DNA of 64,000 nucleotides, from NCBI RefSeq assembly GCF_019236175.1, contig NZ_JAFAJM010000004.1:248001-312000 (forward strand), in the 5' to 3' direction. How positions within the stretch are numbered: the first letter of the stretch is position 1; every line of letters begins with the position of its first letter. The notes beneath the pieces were generated by a model that worked only from the letters and a program-made list of their open reading frames with translations, was not told the DNA's origin and searched no databases. The position numbers were made by a program, and so were the translations under genes. Origin of the DNA: Chryseobacterium sp. (lineage in GTDB: Bacteria > Bacteroidota > Bacteroidia > Flavobacteriales > Weeksellaceae). Shown piece by piece: positions 51,624 to 59,865 of the stretch.

Positions 51624-51980
51624 ATGCAAAGAATTACAATCCTTCTTTGCCTGCTGTTATCATGCAATTTTGTTCAGGCATCAACAGGCAACTTAGAAGA
51701 TAATATAGCAAATGCTGCATCATGGTTAATTTTACTTGTTTTACCCGTTGCAGGAATTTATCTTTTCTGGAAAGTTCATATCTATCCGGAAAAAGTAGCT
51801 GAGAAAAAGAATCATCCTCAGCTGAAAGCCATAAAAAGTATGTGCCTCCTTTCCCTTGTTTTTGGAGGCCTTTTATGGCCGGTTGCTTTAATCTGGGCCA
51901 ACTATGATTACGAAACTCCCAATGACCCGAAAAAAGACACAAATCTTATCGAAGAAGAATTAATAACAACTGAAAATTAA
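51624..51980 (+). CDS. DUF3302 inner-membrane protein
   Basis: 118 residues: signal or first helix, then two membrane segments (ASWLILLVLPVAGIYLFWKV and SLVFGGLLWPVALIWANYDY) with the YPEKVAEKKNHPQLKAIK loop of the DUF3302/YiaW family. In E. coli YiaW pairs with YiaV, an HlyD-like protein, as here: the next gene starts 5 bases later. Function unknown; probably accessory to export. Confidence 0.85.
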   Translation: MQRITILLCLLLSCNFVQASTGNLEDNIANAASWLILLVLPVAGIYLFWKVHIYPEKVAEKKNHPQLKAIKSMCLLSLVFGGLLWPVALIWANYDYETPNDPKKDTNLIEEELITTEN

Positions 51981-51985
51981 CAGAC

Positions 51986-53143
51986 ATGCTGGAATTACTA
52001 GTCGCAATATATGCCGGAATATGCTGGCTTCTCATCAAAAAATTAAAACTGATCCCCTGGACATTTACTACTCAGGTGGTTGTGTATTCATTGCCGATTT
52101 TCGGTTCTATAGCGTTGATATTAAGTTTAAATTATTTTTGTCCCATTACCTCTGACGTTAAAGTAGGAAACAGAAGTGTGGATATCACCACTCAGGTTCT
52201 TGGGAAAGTCAAAAAAGTGTATGTAAGCACCAATCAGGAGGTTAAGAAAGGTGATACTCTATTTGTCTTGGACAGAGAGCCTTATGTACAGGAAATCAAG
52301 TCACTGGAAGCTAAACTCAGCAGTATGAAAGCCACGGTAAGTTCTTACGATACAGATATCTCTGCATCCAGAAAAAATATTACCGGCTTACAATCGCAAC
52401 TGGATCTCGCTAATAAAAGAGTGGTTCAGTATCAGGAATTAGTAGATGCAGGAGCAGCCAATAAATTTGATTTGGAACAGGCCGTCACTAATGTACGTGA
52501 CTTGCAATCCAGAATCAGTGCTGCCCAATCTCAGCAGCAATCTTTGGAAACAAAATCTATGGCGTCTTATGGTGGAGAAAATTCATCTGTCTCCGAAATC
52601 CAGGCAAAACTGGACCAGGCAAAATGGAATTTAGCCCAAACAGTTGTTTTGGCTCCTACAGATGGTATTATTCCCAATGTTCAGTTGAATGAAGGGGCGA
52701 TTATGGCTCCCTTTAAGTCGGCCTTTGTTCTCATTCAGAAGCAACAGTCTGTTATTGGATTTTTTGCTCAAAACGAACTGGAAACGGTAAAGCCGGGAGA
52801 TGAAGTTGAACTGGCTCTTAAAACAGAGCCCGGCAAAGTTGTTAAAGCCAAGCTTGAATATGTTATTGACGCAACCAGCCAGGGAATTATGAATAATGCA
52901 GGAGGAATGCTTGGAGGGAACGGATCTGTTGCAGGGCTTCCCGATACGGCCAGACAATTACCGGAAACGGATGGAAAACTTATTGCCAAGTTTGTATTGG
53001 AAGACGACCAGAAACAGCTTACTGTGGGAGCGAGAGGAACTGCTGTAATCTATTCCGATCATATTAAGCCATTGCATCTTATCAGAAAAGTAATGGTACG
53101 TGTGAACAGTAAAATCAACTTCCTAATCCCTAAACTTCATTAA
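51986..53143 (+). CDS. HlyD-family periplasmic adaptor (YiaV/YibH type)
   Basis: 385 residues. Two N-terminal hydrophobic segments, then a barrel-sandwich hybrid (VKVGNRSVDITTQVLGKVKK, LAPTDGIIPNVQLNEGAIMA), a coiled-coil hairpin (about 105-205) and a C-terminal beta-barrel. It links an inner-membrane component to the TolC-like protein encoded 1 base later. The double N-terminal helix fits the YibH/EmrA-like group. Confidence 0.9.
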   Translation: MLELLVAIYAGICWLLIKKLKLIPWTFTTQVVVYSLPIFGSIALILSLNYFCPITSDVKVGNRSVDITTQVLGKVKKVYVSTNQEVKKGDTLFVLDREPYVQEIKSLEAKLSSMKATVSSYDTDISASRKNITGLQSQLDLANKRVVQYQELVDAGAANKFDLEQAVTNVRDLQSRISAAQSQQQSLETKSMASYGGENSSVSEIQAKLDQAKWNLAQTVVLAPTDGIIPNVQLNEGAIMAPFKSAFVLIQKQQSVIGFFAQNELETVKPGDEVELALKTEPGKVVKAKLEYVIDATSQGIMNNAGGMLGGNGSVAGLPDTARQLPETDGKLIAKFVLEDDQKQLTVGARGTAVIYSDHIKPLHLIRKVMVRVNSKINFLIPKLH

Positions 53144-53144
53144 T

Positions 53145-54545
53145 ATGTACAGAAAATTAGTTGTATTGGGGATACTTTCCATAAGCTTAAGTTCATGTAT
53201 AGGGTATAAAGAACCTACTAAAGAAAATATGGACCAACTTAAAGAAAAAAGTGAAATTGCTGCTCATATAGAAATTCCGGATGACTGGATATTTGACAGA
53301 CAAGCGAATTCAAGATCACTTTCTTATGACTGGATCACGATTCTTAAAACACCTCAATTGGAAACCTTGATTAATGAAGGAATGCTGTATAATGCAGATC
53401 TCATCATTGCCAAGGAAAAACTTAATCAGGTTGAACTGGCTATGGAAATTGCGGGAAGTGATCTTTATCCAAGTGTAGGTGCTGTGGCTAATACATCCAA
53501 CAATTTGGTCAGTGATGCTCAAATCCGACGTCTTGCCTTAAAAGCCAGTTGGGAAATAGACCTTTGGGGTAAAAATAAGTCGTCACAAATGGCCAGTACA
53601 AGCAATTATTTTTCTGCAAAGCATCAGAATGCATTATTGCATCAATCTATTGCCGGGATGATTGCTAAAGCCTATTTCCTGAATATTGCAGGAAATATTC
53701 AGGAAGATAAGATTGAAAGCTATATTCAGAAATCCAAAGACCTGGAAAAGCTGTATCTGATCCAGAAAAAAGTAGGAACAGCTAATGCCCTGGATTTGTC
53801 CAATATATCAGCAGAAATTATTTCTCTACAAGGATATCTGGAAAAGGTAAAAAATGCAAACGTTCAATCCAGAAGATCGCTGGAGCTGCTCACCGGAAAA
53901 TATCCGGAAGGAAAACTTGCCACACAAAATTTCTTTAATTCTGTAAAAAATGATATTCCTGAGTCTTTCCCGCTTCAGCTTTTGGAAAACAGATCGGATA
54001 TACAAGCCAGCCAGTTTCAGATAGAAAAGGCTTTTTACGAAGTACAGCAAGCCAAAGCAGCAAGACTTCCCTCATTAAGCATCAGTTCTTCTTTGGGAAC
54101 TGCCGGAAGTAATGTGGAATCCATCAATTCTTTATTTTCAAATCCGTTATTAAAGGTAGGCAGTGGATTGGTTTCTCCGTTATTCAACAATGAAAAGTTA
54201 AAAAAGAATGTGGAAGTAAAAAATTCACAGCAAAAACAAGTAGTTGAAGAGTATTCCAAAGCGGTCCTGAATGCCTTAAATGAAGTAGAATCATCATTAT
54301 CGAATTTACATTCTATTGAGAAGCAAATAATTTACAATACTAAGGCTATAGATGAATTGAAAAATAATATTGAATTAACACAGAAGCAAATAAAAGTAGG
54401 TTCAAATAACAGTTTTGTACTGATCCGTAAGCAACGTGATCTTCTTAAAAATGAAATGAGCCTTATCAATCTGGAGTTACAGTACAGGATTGAGCGCATC
54501 AACCTTTATATGGCTTTAGGAGCAGAGAATTTTATATATTCATAG
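53145..54545 (+). CDS. TolC-family outer-membrane efflux lipoprotein
   Basis: 466 residues, NodT-like. Lipobox-like SISLSSC (Cys 18), then two TolC repeats: PQLETLINEGMLYNADLIIA and ENRSDIQASQFQIEKAFYEV, with LGTAGSNVESINSLFSNPLL and coiled-coil stretches between. Forms the outer-membrane channel of the set. It starts 1 base after the adaptor stop, and a terminator follows. Confidence 0.92.
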   Translation: MYRKLVVLGILSISLSSCIGYKEPTKENMDQLKEKSEIAAHIEIPDDWIFDRQANSRSLSYDWITILKTPQLETLINEGMLYNADLIIAKEKLNQVELAMEIAGSDLYPSVGAVANTSNNLVSDAQIRRLALKASWEIDLWGKNKSSQMASTSNYFSAKHQNALLHQSIAGMIAKAYFLNIAGNIQEDKIESYIQKSKDLEKLYLIQKKVGTANALDLSNISAEIISLQGYLEKVKNANVQSRRSLELLTGKYPEGKLATQNFFNSVKNDIPESFPLQLLENRSDIQASQFQIEKAFYEVQQAKAARLPSLSISSSLGTAGSNVESINSLFSNPLLKVGSGLVSPLFNNEKLKKNVEVKNSQQKQVVEEYSKAVLNALNEVESSLSNLHSIEKQIIYNTKAIDELKNNIELTQKQIKVGSNNSFVLIRKQRDLLKNEMSLINLELQYRIERINLYMALGAENFIYS

Positions 54546-54556
54546 TTTTATACTTC

Positions 54557-54588
54557 AAAAGACTGTAGATGTTTTCCTACAGTCTTTT
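54557..54588 (+). terminator. terminator after the efflux operon
   Basis: AAAAGACTGTAG / CTACAGTCTTTT with an 8-base loop, then TATTTTTT. Confidence 0.85.
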
Positions 54589-54670
54589 ATTTTTTCAACC
54601 ATCCTATCAAATCTTTGCCTCGCCAGTAGCTTATCTTATAGGAAATAATAATAATATTGATTTATCATAT

Positions 54671-54784
54671 TCTCGCAGATTGGGCTTCGTCGAACTTACG
54701 TTTCTCAAATTGAGATTGCTTCATGAACTACGTTCGAAAACTTTCAGTTTTGGTTCGCAATGACAATCTGCATCATCTGCGAGA
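54671..54784. repeat. TCTCGCAGAT-bounded inverted-repeat module
   Basis: TCTCGCAGAT (54671-54680) and its complement ATCTGCGAGA (54775-54784) bound a segment containing GAGATTGCTTC and CGCAATGAC arms (about 54712-54763). The latter motif pair recurs at 59178-59215. Noncoding; looks like a composite dispersed repeat. Confidence 0.6.
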
Positions 54785-54833
54785 GTTTTTAAAGCATATA
54801 TACATTATTAATTGCTTGTTATTGCTTATATAA

Positions 54834-55002
54834 AAACGCAAAGTTTAATAATCATTATTTTTGATATGTAAGGGAGCAAAGATTGGAATCAACAAAGTTG
54901 ATTCTGATGAAGCGAACTCTTAGCATATTACTTCATCAGCGACTTTGTCGCTTTCTTTGTTCACTAGGATATAAAATTAGAATTAAAAAACTTTGCGTTT
55001 AA
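54834..55002 (+). repeat. structured dispersed repeat, copy B
   Basis: Ends AACGCAAAG / CTTTGCGTTT. Core: outer GAGCAAAGA (54875-54882) against TCTTTGTTC (54954-54962), hairpin 1 GAATCAAC-AAA-GTTGATTC (54886-54904), a TGATGAAG / CTTCATCA stem (54905-54912, 54931-54938), and hairpin 2 AGCGAC-TTT-GTCGCT (54938-54952). Clearest copy. With the module above it fills the 546-base gap; no gene seen. Confidence 0.82.
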
Positions 55003-55091
55003 AAAAATCATTATTGAAATTTGAATATATATCAAATCATTTGATTTTAAAATTCATTCTCTTTGATAGAATATCTGATTTTTTTTATTCT

Positions 55092-55580
55092 TTAATGAGG
55101 TAGTTTGTCTCTGAAATACCCATACACCCAGGTTCCGGCAACAGCACTCAACAAAGTGACAGAAACCGCTAAAGCTCCTGTTCCGATCTGAGCAAAGAGC
55201 GGTCCCGGGCAGGCTCCTGTAATGGCCCAGCCAAAACCGAATATCAGTCCCCCGTAAATTTGACCTTTATTAAATTTTTTAGGTGTCAGGGTAATGGGTT
55301 CTCCATAGATTGTTTTGATATTGAATTTTTTAATCAGCCATACTGAAATCACTCCCACCAAAACGGCACTTCCAATAATTCCGTACATATGGAAAGACTG
55401 GAGTCTGAACATTTCCTGTATTCTGAACCAGCTAATCACTTCCGCCTTCACAAAAACAATTCCAAATATTACGCCTGCTGTAAGGTACTTCAGATTGTGA
55501 TACCATTTTTGCCTAACATCATTTTGATTCACACAAACTGCCTCCTGGTAGTGAATATCCTGTTCTTTTTCTTTTATCAT
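55092..55580 (-). CDS. YeeE/YedE-family sulfur transporter, second half
   Basis: 162 residues, four membrane helices. LIFGFGWAITGACPGPLFAQ contains the Cys motif GACPGP conserved in the family, and FNKGQIYGGLIF precedes it. It acts with the neighbouring half (26 bases upstream) as a split YeeE/YedE transporter for thiosulfate or related sulfur species. Last gene of the persulfide operon. Confidence 0.88.
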   Translation of the reverse strand: MIKEKEQDIHYQEAVCVNQNDVRQKWYHNLKYLTAGVIFGIVFVKAEVISWFRIQEMFRLQSFHMYGIIGSAVLVGVISVWLIKKFNIKTIYGEPITLTPKKFNKGQIYGGLIFGFGWAITGACPGPLFAQIGTGALAVSVTLLSAVAGTWVYGYFRDKLPH

Positions 55581-55606
55581 GATTTAATTCCGTTTTAAAA
55601 TTTAAC

Positions 55607-56170
55607 TTATAAGGAAAGAATGACAGGCAAAATAAGGTTTGCCATAATAAACCCTCCTGTCATAAAGCAGATCGTTGCTACCAAAGACGGCCATTGTAAA
55701 TTAGAAAGTCCCATAATAGCATGTCCACTGGTACATCCTCCGGCATATCGTGTTCCGAAACCTACCAGGAAACCACCTACGACCATCATCATAAATCCGC
55801 GTAATGTAAGAAGGCTTTCAAAGCTCATCAACTGCGTAGGTACTAGATTACTGTAGTCTGTAATTCCATATCCTTCCAACTCGGTTTTCAGATTGGGATT
55901 CACAGTAATCTCTGCAGGGTTTAACATAAAATTAGTGGCCATCATTCCTCCAAAGAAAATCCCCAGTACAAAAAATAAATTCCAGGCTTCTTTTTTCCAG
56001 TCGTATTTGAAAAAACTCACATTTGCCGGTATACACGCGGCACACAAATGTCTCAGCGAGGAACTGATCCCAAAGGATTTATTTCCCATAATCAACAAGG
56101 CAGGAACGGTAAGCCCAATCAACGGGCCTGCAATATACCAGGGCCACGGTTCTTTTATTATTTCCAACAT
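55607..56170 (-). CDS. YeeE/YedE-family sulfur transporter, first half
   Basis: 187 residues, four or five helices. GGFLVGFGTRYAGGCTSGHA carries the Gly-Gly-Cys motif of the family, and ACIPANVSFFKYDWKKEAWN lies at the loop. Paired with the 162-residue half; starts 9 bases after the persulfide dioxygenase stop. Confidence 0.88.
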   Translation of the reverse strand: MLEIIKEPWPWYIAGPLIGLTVPALLIMGNKSFGISSSLRHLCAACIPANVSFFKYDWKKEAWNLFFVLGIFFGGMMATNFMLNPAEITVNPNLKTELEGYGITDYSNLVPTQLMSFESLLTLRGFMMMVVGGFLVGFGTRYAGGCTSGHAIMGLSNLQWPSLVATICFMTGGFIMANLILPVILSL

Positions 56171-56179
56171 ATTTATTTT

Positions 56180-57601
56180 TTATTCTAATTTATTTAAAAC
56201 TTTGGTTTGACATACAAAATCACTAGTAGGAATACCTGTGGAAGCTATTGCTTTAAAACCACCTTCCACTTCAGTAAAATTCCTATATCCTCTTGCCTGA
56301 AGAATACTTGCCGCCATTGTACTTCTATAACCACTTCCACAATGCATATAAAAATGTTCTTCAGGCTGTACTTCATGAATCCATTCATTAATATAAGCTA
56401 AGGGCTTACTGTATGCTTCATGAATATGTTCTGCATTATATTCACTTTCCCTTCTTATATCAATAATCTTCACATCCTTTTCTTTTATTTCCTGTTCAAA
56501 TTGTTCCGCAGAAATACGGTTGACAGAATCCATTTCTTTATCTGTTTTTTCCCATGCATCAAATCCGCCTTCCAAAAACCCTAAAACATGGTCAAATCCT
56601 ACCCTGCTCAATCGGGTTACCGCTTCCTCTTCATCGCCTTCTTCCGTTATCAGCAGAATAGGTTGATTTACATCAGCAATCAAAGCGCCTACCCAGGGAG
56701 CAAAATCACCATCCAATCCTATATTGACAGATTGTGGGATAAACCCTTTAACAAATTTCAAATTACTTCTGACATCTAAAATTAAAGCTCCTGAAGCTTC
56801 TGCCATTTCCGCAAACTGTTCTGGTTCAAAAGCTCGTAAACCCTTTGATAATACTTCTTCAAAACAATGATATCCGTTTTTATTCATCATCACATTCATA
56901 CCAAAATAAGGTGGTGGAGGTAAAAGTCCATCGGTCACTTCTTTAATGAAACTTTCTTTATCTTTTTGATTAAGAGCATAATTGGTTTTCTTCTGGTTTC
57001 CTAAAGTGTCTACCGTTTCTTTCTGCATATTTTTACCACATGCTGAACCAGCTCCATGAGCCGGATACACTATAATTTTGTCATTTAAAGGCAGAATTTT
57101 TTCATATAAACTGTCATACAGCAACCCAGCCAATTCTTCCTGGGTCATATCTGTTGCCTTCTGAGCCAAATCCGGACGCCCTACATCTCCCAGAAATAAA
57201 GTATCACCACTGAACAACGCTTTTTCAACTCCAGATTCATCAATCAACAAATAGGAAGAGCTTTCCAGGGTATGCCCAGGTGTATGAAGAACTTTAATTT
57301 TAATGTTTCCAATTTCAAATATCTGGTTATCTTCAGCAATGATGGCTTCAAACTCCGTTTTTGCTGCAGGCCCGTAAACAATCGGAGCCCCTGTTCTTTT
57401 ACTTAAATCAATATGACCACTCACAAAATCAGCATGGAAGTGCGTTTCAAAAATATATTTCAACTTTACTCCATCCTTTTCCAGTCTTTCAAGATAGGGT
57501 TGTGTTTCTCTCAAAGGATCTAAAATAGCAGCCTCCCCACCTGAGCTCATATAATATGCTCCCTGGGCTAAACATCCCGTATAAATCTGTTCTATTTTCA
57601 T
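56180..57601 (-). CDS. persulfide dioxygenase-rhodanese fusion (ETHE1-like)
   Basis: 473 residues. Metallo-beta-lactamase domain (1-230) of the ETHE1/Blh type: iron ligands H54, H110 and D133 (THFHADF, TPGHTLESSSY, FSGDTLFLGDVGRPDL). Two rhodanese domains follow. The first (about 260-350) lacks the active Cys (LLITEEGDEEEA), the second (365-460) has CGSGYR with C421. Oxidises glutathione or other persulfides to sulfite and moves sulfane sulfur. First gene of the operon with the YeeE/YedE halves, behind the shared Crp/Fnr-type operator. Confidence 0.93.
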   Translation of the reverse strand: MKIEQIYTGCLAQGAYYMSSGGEAAILDPLRETQPYLERLEKDGVKLKYIFETHFHADFVSGHIDLSKRTGAPIVYGPAAKTEFEAIIAEDNQIFEIGNIKIKVLHTPGHTLESSSYLLIDESGVEKALFSGDTLFLGDVGRPDLAQKATDMTQEELAGLLYDSLYEKILPLNDKIIVYPAHGAGSACGKNMQKETVDTLGNQKKTNYALNQKDKESFIKEVTDGLLPPPPYFGMNVMMNKNGYHCFEEVLSKGLRAFEPEQFAEMAEASGALILDVRSNLKFVKGFIPQSVNIGLDGDFAPWVGALIADVNQPILLITEEGDEEEAVTRLSRVGFDHVLGFLEGGFDAWEKTDKEMDSVNRISAEQFEQEIKEKDVKIIDIRRESEYNAEHIHEAYSKPLAYINEWIHEVQPEEHFYMHCGSGYRSTMAASILQARGYRNFTEVEGGFKAIASTGIPTSDFVCQTKVLNKLE

Positions 57602-57657
57602 CTTATTTATTTTTGACTTTGTTCTTTTGATACAAATTTCCCGCTTTCTGTTTTCCT

Positions 57658-57680
57658 CTACAGTTACTTTTGTTACATAA
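57658..57680 (-). promoter_or_regulatory. Crp/Fnr-type operator of the persulfide operon
   Basis: 23-base sequence with the quasi-palindromic core GTTAC-TTTT-GTTAC (GTWAC-N4-GTWAC). It is identical in 22 of 23 positions to the one at 58530-58552. A -7-like GAAATTTG (57633-57640, minus) follows after 17 bases, putting the operator near -41, the position of class II activation. Confidence 0.7.
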
Positions 57681-57686
57681 GAAGAT

Positions 57687-58481
57687 TTAAAAAAAAATTT
57701 CTTTAGCTATAATATAGATACCCATAATCAGGATAAACCACCCAAATGCAGGTTTCAGTTTTTTGCCATCAATTTTCTTAGATAGCTGTGACCCTATTAT
57801 AATCCCTGCAACTGCAATAGCAGCAATAGACATTAATAAATTCCATTCTATTTTCGTTGTATTCATGGATGAAGAGAATCCGATTAAAGAGTTTAGGGAA
57901 ATAATAACCAGGGAAGTTCCTATTGCTGTTTTCATCTGAACTTTCAAAAGATTAACCAGCGCAGGGATGATCATAAAACCTCCTCCTGCTCCAACCAGTC
58001 CGGTTAAAACACCGACTAGCGAACCTTCTCCCGCGGCCAACAGCATATTATTTTGAGCAGAAGCATGTTCCGACGTTTCAACAGAAACATTATTTCTGAT
58101 CATTTTGTAAGAAGCCAGAATCATTAACCCTGCAAAAACCAGAAGTAAAAAAATATTCCTGGTCAATATAAAACCTTGTATACTGAGAAGTTCCTCAGGA
58201 ATGAGAGGCAGTAAATAGGTCCGGGTCAAAAAGATTGAAATAATAGAAGGCAACCCAAATATAAAAGCTATCTTAAAATTAACCATTCCTTTTTTGAAAT
58301 ACGACCAGGAGCCCACTATACTACTGATTCCAACGATAAAAAGAGAATATTCTGTTGCGAGAAAAGCATCTAATCCAAAGAGATAAACCAGTACAGGGAC
58401 CGTCAAAATACTTCCGCCTCCTCCTATCAGTCCAAGAGAAATTCCTATTAAAACTGATGCTGCATACCCTATAATTTCCAT
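57687..58481 (-). CDS. TauE/SafE-family transporter (sulfite exporter type)
   Basis: 264 residues, eight helices. GLIGGGGSILTVPVLVYLFG and TGLVGAGGGFMIIPALVNLL are the two family repeats. Likely exports sulfite or a similar product of the dioxygenase. It precedes the dioxygenase operon in the same direction but has its own copy of the 23-base operator, so both units are probably co-regulated. Confidence 0.9.
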   Translation of the reverse strand: MEIIGYAASVLIGISLGLIGGGGSILTVPVLVYLFGLDAFLATEYSLFIVGISSIVGSWSYFKKGMVNFKIAFIFGLPSIISIFLTRTYLLPLIPEELLSIQGFILTRNIFLLLVFAGLMILASYKMIRNNVSVETSEHASAQNNMLLAAGEGSLVGVLTGLVGAGGGFMIIPALVNLLKVQMKTAIGTSLVIISLNSLIGFSSSMNTTKIEWNLLMSIAAIAVAGIIIGSQLSKKIDGKKLKPAFGWFILIMGIYIIAKEIFF

Positions 58482-58529
58482 TTTTTAATTCAACTAATTT
58501 GATGCAAAAATGGAAATGTTTGCACGAAG

Positions 58530-58552
58530 CTACAGCTACTTTTGTTACATAA
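58530..58552 (-). promoter_or_regulatory. Crp/Fnr-type operator of the TauE gene
   Basis: Core GCTAC-TTTT-GTTAC, the partner of 57658-57680. The -7-like CATTTTTG (58505-58512, minus) follows after exactly 17 bases, as at the other site, while flanking bases differ. The regulator is probably the Crp/Fnr protein encoded at 59219-59845. Confidence 0.7.
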
Positions 58553-58650
58553 CAGGAGTTTAAACACAAATGCCACTAAGGATTCACAAATGGCACAAAG
58601 GGATTGTAGACCTGAGATAAAAGTTTTGCCTTAACACCCCGTCAAAATCA

Positions 58651-58685
58651 TAGATTTCGCCCTCCGGAGGCTAATCTTCTAGGAG
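58651..58685 (-). repeat. CTCCGGAGG palindromic repeat, copy 1
   Basis: Minus strand reads AGAAGATTAGCCTCCGGAGG followed by GCGAAATCTATGA. It is related to 59061-59095 in the opposite direction. Short REP-like element. Confidence 0.55.
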
Positions 58686-58753
58686 TTTTTAAAATCATGT
58701 GAATTCGATATAAGCCTAAACCTCAATAGTGATTAATGGTATTTATTTTTTTG

Positions 58754-58916
58754 AAACGCAAAGGTTTAATTTGAATAGTATATTCTAGTGAGCAAAGAAA
58801 GCGACAAAGTCGCTGATGAAGCTATATGTTAGAGGTTTGCTTAATAAGAATCAACAAAGTTGATTCAAATCTTTGCTCCCTTAAAATATCGTATTTAAGA
58901 AATTAGTCTTTGCGTC
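58754..58916 (-). repeat. structured dispersed repeat, copy C
   Basis: Inverted relative to copies A and B. Ends AAACGCAAAG and CTTTGCGT; outer GAGCAAAGA / TCTTTGCTC pair perfectly; both hairpins AGCGAC-AAA-GTCGCT and GAATCAAC-AAA-GTTGATTC are kept. It lies in the 737-base gap between the TauE and Crp/Fnr genes, which holds only repeats and the operator. Confidence 0.82.
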
Positions 58917-59060
58917 TATATCAAAAACATTGAAATGATCAAAGATTTCATCATTGAATTAAGTAAATTTTAATGGTGTTTAACCAAAAAAAGCATCAAA
59001 AAAGCATCGTAAACAATACAACATTTTTATGATCTGAAAAAAGGAGCTGAACTATAAACC

Positions 59061-59095
59061 TCTACAAGATTAGCTCCGGAGGAGAGGGAATATGA
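59061..59095 (+). repeat. CTCCGGAGG palindromic repeat, copy 2
   Basis: ACAAGATTAGCTCCGGAGGA followed by GAGGGAATATGA; matches 58651-58685 inverted. Confidence 0.55.
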
Positions 59096-59177
59096 GTACT
59101 TTCAGTTGTGGTGATTGTGAAAATATGAGATTTTCAAAGAACTTTTGTGACTTTTGTGGTTTATAAAAATTTTTACG

Positions 59178-59215
59178 AGATTTGAGATTGCTTCGCTTTC
59201 AGCTCGCAATGACAA
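59178..59215 (+). repeat. GAGATTGCTTCG...CGCAATGAC repeat
   Basis: GAGATTGCTTCGCTTTCAGC then TCGCAATGACAATGG; same arms as inside 54671-54784. It ends just before the Crp/Fnr stop codon and may influence its 3' end. Confidence 0.55.
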
Positions 59216-59218
59216 TGG

Positions 59219-59845
59219 TTATTTCAGAAGAACAATTTTGTTTCTGCCTAGCTTAACTTTTCCTTCTTCTTCCAACTGTTTGAGAAGTCTTGATACGACT
59301 ACCCTGGCTGTTCCCAATTCATTAGCAAGCTGTTCGTGGGTTGTATTGATGATTTCCGAATGGGTAAGTTCTGATTTTTTATGAAGAAGATTCAGTAATC
59401 TTTCATCCACTTTTTTGAAAGCAATGGCATTGATAATATCCAATAATTCTTCAAAGCGTTTATGATATAATCTGAAAATATAATCCAGCCACTCAGGATG
59501 CTCTTTTATGAATAAAGAAACTTTATCTACAGGAAGGAAAAGAATCTCTGCATCTTCTTCAATTTCAGCTTTCACAATACTCCTTTCATTGTGCATTCCA
59601 CCCAGAAAAGACATGATACAGCTTTCTCCTGCCTGAATATAATACAACAGGATTTCCCGTCCGTCTTCTTCTGTTCTGATTACTTTAATCATTCCTTTCA
59701 TAACGATAGGAATGGAGCGGATGGAAGTATTTTCATCCAGTATAACATCACCTTCCTTGTAGTTTTTTGTTATTCCGTATTGGTATAACTTCTCGACAAG
59801 GTCCGGGGAAGAGGAAAATTCTGAAGAAAGTGTGGTATCCTGCAT
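59219..59845 (-). CDS. Crp/Fnr-family regulator of the sulfur cluster
   Basis: 208 residues. Cyclic-nucleotide-binding-like domain (EGDVILDENTSIRSIPIVMK, GESCIMSFLGGMHNERSIVK) and a HTH with recognition helix in THEQLANELGTARVVVSRLL. One Cys (GESCIMSF) in the sensor domain may be a redox or sulfane-sulfur target, as in FisR/SqrR-type control, though it is alone. Neighbour to both copies of the 23-base operator. It begins 20 bases after the hexosaminidase stop, so it may be partly co-transcribed with it. Confidence 0.9.
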   Translation of the reverse strand: MQDTTLSSEFSSSPDLVEKLYQYGITKNYKEGDVILDENTSIRSIPIVMKGMIKVIRTEEDGREILLYYIQAGESCIMSFLGGMHNERSIVKAEIEEDAEILFLPVDKVSLFIKEHPEWLDYIFRLYHKRFEELLDIINAIAFKKVDERLLNLLHKKSELTHSEIINTTHEQLANELGTARVVVSRLLKQLEEEGKVKLGRNKIVLLK

Positions 59846-59865
59846 GGTACTTAATTCTACTTCGC

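Noticed and set aside
54569..54763. Plus-strand 64-codon frame after the efflux operon
   Set aside because: Runs through the terminator tail and a noncoding inverted repeat.
54834..58916. CRISPR-like array from the repeated AACGCAAAG elements
   Set aside because: Copies are about 170 bases, in both directions and kilobases apart, with no regular spacers or cas genes.
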